Assembly: GCA_025618425.1 (NCBI GenBank)
Contig: CM046838.1
Coordinates: forward strand, 4,097,715-4,161,714
Direction: 5' to 3'
Origin: Heliocidaris tuberculata
Taxonomy: Eukaryota; Echinodermata; Echinoidea; Camarodonta; Echinometridae
Length of the DNA stretch: 64,000 bases
The notes beneath the pieces are model-generated. The model saw only the letters and a list, made by a program, of their open reading frames with translations. It had not been told where the DNA came from and did not search any database. Positions 55,159 to 64,000 of the stretch are shown here, piece after piece. The position numbers were made by a program, and so were the translations under genes. Each line of letters opens with the position of its first letter. Positions within the stretch are counted from its first letter, which is position 1.

Positions 55159-58100
55159 CTGGATATTGATTGAAACAAAAAGGAAAGGAAATTTCTTAAA
55201 CGTTATGCGTCGGGGCATTTTACCGTAGTCAAGTGATTTATACTCTTGACTGGAAATGCGAAGGTCATTGGTTCAATCTGCAGCACTGCCCTTACATCCA
55301 CAAGCGAGACATTTATCTACATTTCTTCTCTCACCCAGGTTTTCAATGGGTATCCGGTAGGATGTGGACGTCTTTGAGGTTGGATTCGACTTGTGTAAGT
55401 CTACATAATGGCACCTGGCTAGAATGCTTCCCAGGGAGTGGAAAATGTGCACACATTGTGTGTGAGCAAGCCTTGATAATATCATGTAAAGACATCGTGG
55501 ATGTATTAAGCGCCTCGTGGATGGCCTTCCATCCTTTCTCTCTCTCTCTCTCTCTCTCTCCCTCTTTCTTTCTTTCTTCTTCTTCTCCTTCTTCTTCTTC
55601 TTTTTCCTTGTACTTCTCTCTTGCTTTCTTGCGTGAGTATCCTTTAGCGCACTGCGTTGCTTTGTTGGATGCTATTCAAATAAATTTTATCATTTCCTGA
55701 TGAAGCTCTATGGGCAAACATTCGAATATTTCTACTCTCTCATGGAATTCGTTATTTATTTCCACTTCATCGTATATTTTTCTAATATTCCGAACCAGTA
55801 CACTGACTTTAATACCATTTATAGCTGTGCTCGTCGATATGTGTGTACTTTTCATATTATTGAATAGGGCAGTTAGTTTCCCAAGTTTACGTATCTCCAG
55901 TGTGGACAAACATAATTATGAAAGGACGAGATCTTTCTTTTAACATTGAATTATAATATACACTTAGCAACACTAGAAAGTAAACACCTTTTTTTAGTTC
56001 AGATTTTTCATACAAGACTGTAATAAAATCCAATAAATTATATATAAAAATGGAAAGTAACTATATTTTACTCTGTTAGGGTAACGTAAAGATAAATATT
56101 AGGCATGGGTGAACACATTCGTCTTTCTATTCCAAGGTACAAAAGTAAAAATCGCAAAAATTGACAATGTTCCAGTGATGTGTAAATGCCCTTCCACATA
56201 ACAATGGAAACAAAATATCAAACTTACACGATGGCTTTATCTTTGAATGAGAGACTTTGTTGAAAATGCATGATCGAGCTTTCTCTCTCTCTCTCTCTCT
56301 GGCCCACAAAAAGAGAAGAAGCTTTTGTTAAGTCCAAATTTAAATGGGATCTGGAGTAGCCACAAGGGTAATTAAATATCCAAAATAAGATTTTTTAATG
56401 AAATTTAAGGCTGAGTAAAATGTAATGACAGCATATGGCTACTTAGCAGCGTAGTGTGTGGGATTATGCATGCATTTCCAGCATGTCCAGGGAACACAAT
56501 TGTTGGGTTCTACAGCGTACCCCAAAAATGCATTTAATCTTCCATGCTACGCCGCTTTGGCTTCTCCTTGTCCCATTCTTAGATTTGAAGACTGATTTTT
56601 TTTTTCAAGTGCAATGAATCATGCAAACTTTTATCATACTTTGTTTTAATTTAGGGTACGATATGACTGTGAATTTCGAGTTGTTTGACTTTAAAAAATT
56701 TTTTGCAACTGTTACTTTGACATCTTGGAACAGATAAATAAATGTGTTCACTCATGAGTAAGTTTCACTTTATGTTTACCTATCAGGTTGAAAGACAATT
56801 AAATTTCCTTTAATTTTATATATAATTTATTGATTTTTATTAAAGTCTTTTATGAAAAATCTGAACTTGAAAAAGTATTTACTTTCATTTTGTGCTGAGT
56901 GTTTTATGTTCGTGAATATAAAATCAATCATCAGAGGGACCGTTTTTATAAAGAAAATAAGCAAATTAAGGTCCCCCCCCCCCCACTTGTCTCTCTCTCT
57001 CTCTCTCTCTTCTATGCTCATATCCTAAATTCCTTATAATTCATTTTTGTCACCTCGTATTACATCACTACGTTTATTCTGAAATGTATATTTTGCTTTT
57101 GATTTGCTTTCTTCATCGGGAGTCCTTGTAAGCCAGAGTCATATATGTATAAACGTCCCTTGGGTTAATCTGAGATTCATTTTATCATTTCATCATTTTA
57201 TTAAGTCAGGGAGATATAATACCCTTGAAATATAAAAGTCGGTATTCTGAGAACAATTTTAGGAGATTATATATCATCTACGACACGCCCATTTATGTTG
57301 CGATAAACATTAAAACATGTCGTTAGACTTCACTTTCATCATTCTCAGCCAATAGAATTGCTCTCTGTCAGTCTCTGGGGCAAGAGAGCACGAAAGTGTT
57401 ATTTTTACAATTTTCACTAGGTACATCAAAGCTCAAACGTGCTTTTAGTAGGAATTCCTTGAAGGACTGATGTACTTTCAGAGGTTTTAGAACAAAGTGA
57501 CCAATACAAGCATCACTGCATGTGTGATATTAGTTGGCAAATATCTTGAAATAGAATTCGAGAATCGTTTGAGAATGTTGCTTTATAAATATAAACATCA
57601 TTCTGTATCTTTTTGCTTATTTTGATCGCACAATTAGTACAATATTAGTCCAAAATATCACACTCACCGTGCGTCCTAGAGATAATTATAGCCCCTACCC
57701 TTATTTTAAGTTTTATTTATCTTTCACACAGAATATGAATGGCGTAAGCGTTTGAAGCTGAGCGTATCATGCTGGCTAAGAGTGCAGTGCCCAAGTCTGC
57801 GCAGCGCCCTTGTCTGCGCACACGCGTAACTGCGCGATTCTAAAGAAACAAAACAAGCAACGAAGACGAACTTTTCATCTTTATTATAGAGATAAATATT
57901 CATTCAAAAAACGAGTCAAAATATTGAAAAAAGTGTCTTATTTCAGACATTTTTATGCACAGGCCTCAAAACGTTGTCTTTCTCGTCAAAACTCCCGAAC
58001 TGCGTGGAATGGGCAGACATGGGCACCATTGTTTTTTTCAATGTCAAAATGACACGGCCACCGTTTCATGTTAAAATGGCATAGTTCTTGCTCTAATTTT

Positions 58101-58459
58101 GATGAGATTTTTTGCACACTTACTCTTTAGAATATCAGAATTAATATGAAATTAAGCATTAGTGGAATATTAAAGAAATTCTTGTTAAATTTTAGGTCAA
58201 ATCTTAGGTGCGCAGACATAGGGCTCCGGCTCTCCATCATACAATTGTATAGGCACGCGAAAGGTATCAGTCTGGAATAAAATATGAGATAAAATCCGAG
58301 ATAAAAAGTAGTCTCAGAATACCATTTTTTAAAGATAAATAAACTAATTTAGAGATAAAATGTGACCAGGCACCACAAAACCACCAAAAAGTCGCCAGGT
58401 ATGAATTTTTAGTTAAGGTCTGATTCTGAAAGAGGAGATTCTCAGCTTTACAATGATAT
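55159..58459. other. Region upstream of the first visible RPTP exon; no exon found
   Basis: I looked on the minus strand for a short exon with a hydrophobic signal peptide ending in phase 1 and found none that convinces. The region holds a CT/CTT microsatellite (55538-55620), a CT run (56281-56300), poly-C plus CT (56972-57010) and an inverted-repeat element (57787-58026). The start of the gene may be beyond the Gypsy element and outside the window. Confidence 0.5.
57787..58026. mobile_element. Inverted-repeat element with GTGCCCA.GTCTGCGCA ends, copy 2
   Basis: Left GTGCCCAAGTCTGCGCA, right TGGGCAGACATGGGCAC. Reverse-oriented relative to 45361-45592, with shared interior and about 80 bp of shared flank (58027-58107). 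The left side contains a second internal CTTGTCTGCGCACACGCG copy. Confidence 0.75.
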
Positions 58460-58869
58460 TGTAGCGTAATCAGTCATATACATGTACCTTGAAATGCAGT
58501 ACTCAGTAAGACCCGTAGAGGGCGATATAATTAATTGTGTATAGAGATCTTGTGAAAGAGATCGAGGTGAAAGAGTTGATATCGAGCTGTGGTGGCGTAC
58601 GGTTGTGCCATGATGCTCTGAATAAAGTCTTACTACAACTTACTAAATACCTCTCAAGTTTGCAATCCTTTGGCTGTCGATCGAGTAGAGGTGAGTGAGT
58701 AAGCTTATAAGTTAAGAGTGATGAGAGAGAAAGAGCATTTCCACGTTGCACAATAGATTTTTGTGAATGAATCCGCTGAATGAGAAGGTGTATGACTGAC
58801 GAGACGTGGACCGGGTTTTGAGAGACTGCAAGGCAGAACGCTACCCCGGCAGAGCCCGGTTACGCCACA
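58460..58869 (+). repeat. Candidate 5' LTR with TG...CA ends
   Basis: Starts TGTAGCGTAATCAG and ends GTTACGCCACA, about 410 bp, containing a poly(A) signal in TGAATAAAGTC near 58618. The sequence GATAT precedes it. The boundaries are inferred from TG/CA and the downstream primer-site-like TGG; the partner LTR is outside the window. Confidence 0.6.
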
Positions 58870-58870
58870 C

Positions 58871-58888
58871 TGGTGGCCACGGTGGGAT
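58871..58888 (+). promoter_or_regulatory. Candidate tRNA primer-binding site
   Basis: TGGTGGCCACGGTGGGAT starts two bases after the proposed LTR end. A sequence starting TGG would pair with the CCA end of a tRNA. I cannot name the tRNA. Confidence 0.45.
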
Positions 58889-58934
58889 AGAAACAACGTG
58901 GTAGTAGCAGCTCGGCACGACTTCCCCAGCAGCG

Positions 58935-59632
58935 CCTACGTGCATACACACACGAGATGAGATAGGCGCCTACACACACAATAGCACAGCACCTACGCAC
59001 ATGTACACCAGTGCCTACAGTTTCGCCTGTGTGTAGGCCACAGCAGAGATAGCGCCTGGGGTTTCGCCTGTGTGTAGGCCACAGCAGAGGTAGCGCCTAT
59101 ACGTTGGAGGTATAGCGCCTAGAGTTTCGCCTGTGTGTAGGCGAAGACAATGATAGCGCCTATACGTTGGAGGTATAGCGGGAGTTTCGTCTGTGTGTAT
59201 GCCACGGCCGAGATAGCGCCTAGAGTTTCGCCTGTGTGTAGGCCACAGCAGAGGTAGCGCCTATACGTTGGAGATATAGCGCCTAGAGTTTCGCCTGTGT
59301 GTAGGCGAAGACAATGATAGCGCCTATACGTTGGATGTATATATCGCCTGGAGTTTCGTCTGTGTGTATGCCACGGCAGAGATAGCGCCTGGTGTTCGCC
59401 TGTGTGTAGGCGAAGGGAGTGATTGCGCCTATACGTTGGAGATATAGCGCCTGGGGTTTCGCCTACGGTGTGTAGGCGACGGCAGAAATAGCGCCTATAC
59501 GTTGGAGGTATAGCGCCTATGTGAATGACAGATATAGCGCCTATACGTCATGTACGTTGGAGGTATAGCGCCTGTGTGAATGACAGTATAGCGCCTGACT
59601 GGAGTTTTGCCTGTGTACGGTAGGGATAGTGC
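58935..59632 (+). repeat. Gypsy leader: array of alternating hairpin repeats
   Basis: About 700 bases built of two alternating words. One is TTTCGCCTGTGTGTAGGCGAA (7-bp stem TTCGCCT/AGGCGAA, loop GTGTGT; some copies GGCCACAGC). The other is AGCGCCTATACGTTGGAGG then TATAGCGCC (CTATAC/GTATAG stem). At least seven copies of each occur, with a higher-order repeat of about 170 bp (59109 and 59282). It lies between the primer site and gag. Confidence 0.88.
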
Positions 59633-59636
59633 TATA

Positions 59637-60905
59637 ATGGCTGCTCAACGAGTGACTATGGATGATAAAATTGGGGTGCTTGCAGCAGAGGTTCAGCGTG
59701 GCGAAGAGGATCTTCGAGGGTCTAAGATAGAGAATCAACAACTCTTAGAACAGTATCGACTTCTCCAGCTGCAAGTGGAGGGGCTACATATGAAGCAATC
59801 GCCAAAAAGTTTTCCCAACTATTTCCAGGGTGAGAGAGAGCCCACTACAGTTCACAATGAACATGAGTCCATGGAGACTCATCCAGGAACAGTGAGAATG
59901 TCTGTCTCGCCATGTAATAACATAGGGCCCCATCTAGATGGAGGGGCAACAGTGAAGGTCGGACATGAGCAGATGTGAGGAGCTAAAGAGGGAAGTTTTC
60001 GTGTTGCAATGTCGGCTCCAACCAGCACACCTACTGCTGCTCGTATAGCAGATAATGAAACGCCAGTGGCAAGCCTCCTACATAGACATGAGTTTGACAT
60101 GCCAAATGTTGACACACCCAGGATGAGACTCCTAGACTATCAGATGCGTAGACCCGAGATGCCTAAAGGGGGAATGGGATTTCAGCCACAGTCTGTCGTC
60201 ACGCTATCTAAGCCCAACATTACACCTGACATATTTGATGGGAAGACCCCATGGAGGGATTACGTAAGCCATTTTGAAGCTTGCCGAATGGCAAACAATT
60301 GGAGCGATGACCAGGCCAAGGTGTTCCTTGCAGCTAGTCTTAGGGGCCCAGCCCTTAAGATCCTGGGTAACAAGGCAGTAGATACGTCACAAATCACGTA
60401 CCAGGAACTGAGAGGTCTCTTAGGGAAGAGATTTGGTCGAGGACAGTTATCTGAAAATTACCTCCTGGAACTGCGGCACATGCACCAAGGGCCAAGAGAA
60501 ACACTACAGGAGTTGGGCCAGGCTGTCAGGGATTTGTCTACATTGGCATATCCTGAGCTGAGCGAAGAAGCCAAGGATCGCTTAGCTAGGACACACTTTT
60601 CGGAGGCGATTGAAGACCAGTCCATCAGGGAAGGAGTTTTCCGATCGAAGCCAGCGACCATGGATGAAGCCATTCAGGCAGCCCTAGCAACAGACAACTT
60701 CTTCAAGCTGGAAGAACAAAGGTCTGGCCGGAGGCAACGACAGTCCAGGGCTGTGGATGTTGATTCAGTGGCAACAATAAATGACATCTGGGAAGAACTC
60801 AAAAGAAGAGAAGAGAAAATCTCCAAGCAGGAACCACCCATTAGAACTGGTGAATCAAGACAATCGAGACCCAATTCATACAGACGGAGGAAGGCAACGG
60901 AGACT
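59637..60905 (+). pseudogene. Gypsy gag (capsid part), interrupted by a stop
   Basis: ATG at 59637 opens a frame that reaches TGA at 59976-59978 and continues in the same frame from 59979 to about 60905. Matrix-like N-terminus with a Gln/Leu-rich coiled segment (ENQQLLEQYRLLQLQVEGL). The capsid region has TPDIFDGKTPWRDYVSHFEA, AKVFLAASLRGPALKIL, YQELRGLLGKRFG and LLELRHMHQGPRETLQELGQ, the usual Gypsy capsid pattern. The frame then runs into the inserted ATA-rich repeat. Structural protein of the virus-like particle. Confidence 0.88.
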
Positions 60906-61040
60906 GATAATAATAATAATAATAATAATCAAACATTTTTATATAGCGCATTACACATAAGCAAAATTGCATGTCTCTATGCACTTTAGGAGAGGAAAGA
61001 AAGGAAAGATGCACTGGGTTCATGATTCTGATTAACTATA
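60905..61040. mobile_element. Small repeat inserted in gag
   Basis: ATAATAATAATAATAAT, then TTTTTATATAGCGCATTACA, then TGCATGTCTCTATGCACTTT. It separates the capsid region from the zinc knuckle and shifts the frame. It resembles a dispersed TATATAGCGC family (compare 7097-7160); it is SINE-like in size but no tRNA-like promoter was recognised. Confidence 0.65.
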
Positions 61041-61692
61041 AAGTTAATGAGTGTTACAAGTGCCTTTGGCAAGGACACTTCCAACGGGACTGCCCTCAGG
61101 GTCGGGAAAGTCACAAGCCTTCAGGAAACGAGACTCAGCCGACTCAGATGCCCGGAAGAAGGCTGGACGAAAACCAGGGCTCAAGGGAGACACAAAATCT
61201 CTAAGTGGAACACCTTCTGTTGAGCAATTGACTACAAATTACAGACCAGACAAGGCCCGTCGTGGACTCTTTGTTGAAGTTGAGGTTAGGGGAGTTAAGG
61301 CCAGGCTTTTGGCAGATTCAGGAGCTACTGACACAATCTTGTCTTCATCCTTGTACCACCGAATTTCTTCAGCAAACAGGCCAAGTCTCAGCAAGGTGGA
61401 TGTCAAGAACGCAGATGGTAGCAGCATGGAGACACTAGGTATTGCTTGGCTGGAGCTTGGGGTTGGAAAGTCCATTTTTCCGTTTCGGGTTGTTTTCGGT
61501 AATACCGATCAGATAGATGGGCTCTTGGGATTGGACTTACTAGTTCCTAATGAGGCAATTCTGGATTTTAAGACGAAAGAAATGCAGCTCAAGGGAGAGA
61601 AAATCAAATGTACTGATGGACGAGGAGGTGCATTTGCTCCAGGGTTGTGGTGGGGACAAGTATCAGTGTACCACCTGGTCAGGAAGTTGTGA
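61041..61692 (+). pseudogene. Gypsy nucleocapsid zinc knuckle and protease
   Basis: At 61051-61095 the frame reads CYKCLWQGHFQRDC, a CX2CX4HX4C zinc knuckle. The protease is in another frame (about 61210-61660): GLFVEVEVRGVKARLLADSG with the catalytic LLADSGAT, and DGLLGLDLL as the closing strand. A further frame change near 61660 ends the frame at 61692, and the expected continuation is read in another frame up to a TAA near 61750. Confidence 0.85.
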
Positions 61693-61849
61693 TTCCAGGT
61701 CACACTACAAGAGCACAAATTGGGACAGGACTTGCCCTCATAGAACCGTAAGACAATGGTGAACTTCTCAACAAGGGAATAAGCTGTCACACGGGTGGTT
61801 GTAGAGACCACAAAAACAACCCTACCTATTCGAAGCATGTAAGATTCGC

Positions 61850-63220
61850 AAGGGTACCTTAGGAGGTCATCTTTCTGTCATCAGTGAGGCAGATATAGAA
61901 GAATGCAGCAACAATGCCCTACCTACAGATGGAAACTATGTAGTCCCTGAATATCTCAAAGATCTCTTCGAGAGGAGTAAGGAAGGAATCGATGAGGTGT
62001 TCCATGAGAAGATTGCTAAGTTGTTGTGCGAAAATCAGGACATTTTCGCGAAATCCGACACAGACATCGGAAAGACAGACCTTGTAAAACATCAGATCAA
62101 AACTGGAGATAGTCCCCCAATTCGGGAGAGGCCCCGTAGATTCCCACCGAAGGAACAAGAGGAAATTCATTGACAGATCAAGAACATGCTCGCAGACGAC
62201 AGAATAGAGCCTTTGGACAGGCCATGGTCTTCTAATGTCGTACTTGTAAAGAAGAAGGATGGGTCAAAGAGATTTTGTGTGGACTATTGTAAATTGAACA
62301 ACTTGACAATCAAGGATGGATACCCAATTCCTCGCATCGATGATTCGCTGGATGCACTTGGAGGTGCAAGATGGTTTTCGACTCTGGACCTTGCCTCAGG
62401 ATACTGGCAGGTGGAGTTGGATGAAGAAGCCAAGAAGAAATCAGCCTTTGTTGTGAGGGGAGGACTGTATAGTTGGAAGGTGATGCCTTTCGGCTTATGT
62501 TACGCCCCCTCTACATTTGAAAGACTGATGGAACGGGTCCTTGGAGGTCTGCATTGGGAAGTACTCTTGGTGTACCTGGATGATGTGATCGTATTTGCGA
62601 AGACAATTGAAGATGAACTGGCTCGACTTGGCATGGTTTTCCAGCGCTTCCGGCAGGCGGGTCTGAAGTTAAAGCCCAAGAAATGCCACTTGTTTCGGGA
62701 GAGTGTCCTGTATTTGGGACATGTAGTGTCCGGAGAAGGCATTTCAACAGACCCGGAAAAGATTAGAGCGGTGAAGGAGTGGCCAGTCCCTGCAAGTGTC
62801 AAGGAAGTCCAGAGTTTCTTAGGACTTGCCTCATACTATCAAAGATTTATCACAGGATTCGCCAACACTGCCCGCCCACTACATCGTCTAACCAAGAAAG
62901 GCCAGACATTCTCCTGGACGGGAGAGTGTGAAGATGCCTTCCAAGAACTCAAGAAGCGACTGCAGAAGTCACCAATCTTGGCTTTCCCCAACCCAAAAGA
63001 GGAGTACATATTGGATACAGATGCTAGCAAAGAGGGGATTGGAGCTGTCCTGTCTCAGATGGTTGACGGGAAGGAGCGGGTCATATCCTATGCTAGCAGG
63101 GCACTGCATAAGGCAGAGAAGAACTATTGCGTGACTAGGAAAGAGTTATTGGCTGTAGTAGCATTTCTGAAGCAGGTTCCGACAGTACTAGTATGGTCAG
63201 AGATTTACGGTCAGGACTGA
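61850..63220 (+). pseudogene. Gypsy reverse transcriptase and RNase H
   Basis: Open from about 61850 to a TGA at 62171-62173, then open from 62174 to 63220. RT motifs: VLVKKKDGSKRFCVDY, YPIPRIDDSLDALGGA, FSTLDLASGYWQVEL, VMPFGLCYAPSTFERLM and the catalytic LLVYLDDVIVF. The connection has FLGLASYYQRFITGFA. RNase H starts with YILDTDASKEGIGAVLSQ and has KNYCVTRKELLAVV; the frame is lost near 63170, before the later RNase H motifs. The RT domain itself carries no stop. Confidence 0.93.
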
Positions 63221-63229
63221 TCATGGAGC

Positions 63230-64000
63230 GCTCTGTTGGCTCTTCAATTTCCGAGATCTATAGGGATAGATGGCTCGATGGCTGCAAGTACGACTTCAGA
63301 ATCGTGCACCGTGCTGGACGATCACATGCCAATGCAGATGGCCTTTCAAGACGACCTTGTCCTCAGTGTAAGCGGAAGTTCGAAGAGTCAGCAATCTTGG
63401 ATGAACAAACACAACCGGAAGTGGAGGTACCCCAAGATAGCCATGCGGAGGCAAAAGCAGTTACGATAGAACCCAGCATCAGCAATGAGCAGATGAGCCA
63501 AGACCAAGCGCAAGATCCTTCAATCAAATGGATCCTGGAAGCAAAGCAGCAGTCAGCGGACCGGCCTGATTGGTCAGCAATGGCTTCAAAGTCCAGTGTG
63601 GAGAAGTCCTATTGGAGGATGTGGACCCAACTGGAGGTGAAGCAAGGCATTCTCTACAGGAAATGGGAGTGTGACCAAGGCCATAAGGTAACATGGCATG
63701 TTGTCTTACCAGCTGAGCTTCGGGAGGTTGTCGTGAAGGAATTGCATAGTGGCGAGTCTAGTGGACACCTTGGCATGAACAAGACTAGAGATAATGTTCG
63801 CATACGGTTCTACTGGGGCAATGTCTGTGCCTCAAAGAAGTCGCCGGCGAAGAAACGAAGGGCCCCCTTACAGCAGGATTGTGTCGGAATGCCCATGGAG
63901 AGGGTAGCTGTGGATGTAGTAGGTCCTCTCCCTGAGATGGAAAGAGGAAACAAGTACATCTTGGTAGTAGGAGACTACTTTACCAAGTGGATGGAAGCCT
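63230..64000 (+). pseudogene. Gypsy RNase H end and integrase, running off the window
   Basis: A frame different from the RT frame is open to the window end. VHRAGRSHANADGLSRRP is the end of RNase H. The integrase zinc region starts with VVKELHSGESSGHLGMNKT, giving both His, but jumps from FYW to VCASKKSPAKKRRAPLQQ: about 15 residues with one of the two Cys are missing. The core begins MERVAVDVVGPLPEMERGNK with the first catalytic Asp, then DYFTKWMEA, and is cut by the window end. Confidence 0.9.

Larger units (their letters stand above)
58460..64000 (+). mobile_element. Ty3/Gypsy LTR retrotransposon, 3' end outside the window
   Basis: Plus-strand element: candidate 5' LTR (58460-58869), candidate primer-binding site, repeat-rich leader (58930-59636), gag, protease, RT, RNase H, integrase, in the order of Ty3/Gypsy (Metaviridae-type) elements. 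Coding frames are broken by at least two TGA stops (59976-59978, 62171-62173), frame changes near 60905-61050, 61660 and 63170, a small insertion in gag, and an integrase deletion. The 3' LTR is not in the window, so LTR identity and target duplication cannot be checked. Confidence 0.9.

Noticed and set aside
55233..55700. 155-codon plus-strand frame
   Set aside because: Its C-terminal half is a CT/CTT repeat read as Ser/Leu and the rest lacks any recognisable domain; it is antisense to the receptor intron.
55695..55730. A further CTGATGAAG...AAACATTCG string resembling a hammerhead core
   Set aside because: The GAAA core is changed to CAAA and stem I partners are not clear; at best a decayed remnant.

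Overview
The window looks like AT-rich intronic and intergenic DNA of a marine invertebrate deuterostome, most likely an echinoderm. This rests on one long split gene, a full metazoan signalling architecture, and a repeat load of Penelope, Gypsy, CR1/jockey-like and MITE families with poly-G tracts. No rRNA, tRNA or bacterial-type gene was seen, and I cannot fix the species.

The only host gene I can support runs on the minus strand from 55158 down to 7575. It can be assembled from 30 exons whose phases agree at every junction, giving about 1577 visible residues; the 5' end with signal peptide and promoter was not found. The product is a receptor protein tyrosine phosphatase. N to C it has a C-type-lectin domain, an Ig domain, a second Ig-like domain, three EGF modules that closely resemble those of the angiopoietin receptors Tie1/Tie2, two further Cys-rich EGF-like modules, a third Ig domain, one FN3, a transmembrane helix, a Pro/Lys-rich juxtamembrane stretch, an intact catalytic phosphatase domain D1, a degenerate D2, and a tail rich in YxN motifs. 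In effect a Tie-type receptor ectodomain, normally attached to a tyrosine kinase, sits on tandem tyrosine phosphatases.

The introns and flanks are full of mobile DNA. Region 1-7574 is downstream intergenic sequence with a tandem duplication and a LINE remnant. Introns between 7.8 and 27 kb hold poly-G tracts, microsatellites, tandem repeats and MITEs. The 13-kb intron 27463-40706 holds a 4.65-kb inverted-repeat element with many CAAAATGGCCGCC palindromes, a degenerate short-repeat array, a plus-strand Penelope-like element (34047-37936) with near-identical terminal repeats that each carry a hammerhead-ribozyme-like motif, and three 419-bp tandem repeats. The 9.4-kb intron 45179-54621 holds a minus-strand LINE with a near-intact reverse transcriptase, MITEs, a palindromic TTCGGAAT array and further LINE tails.

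From 58460 to the end of the window is a plus-strand Ty3/Gypsy LTR retrotransposon with an LTR, an unusual hairpin-repeat leader, gag, protease, RT, RNase H and the start of integrase. It is broken by stops, frameshifts, a small insertion in gag and a deletion in integrase. For all retroelements I describe breaks only.
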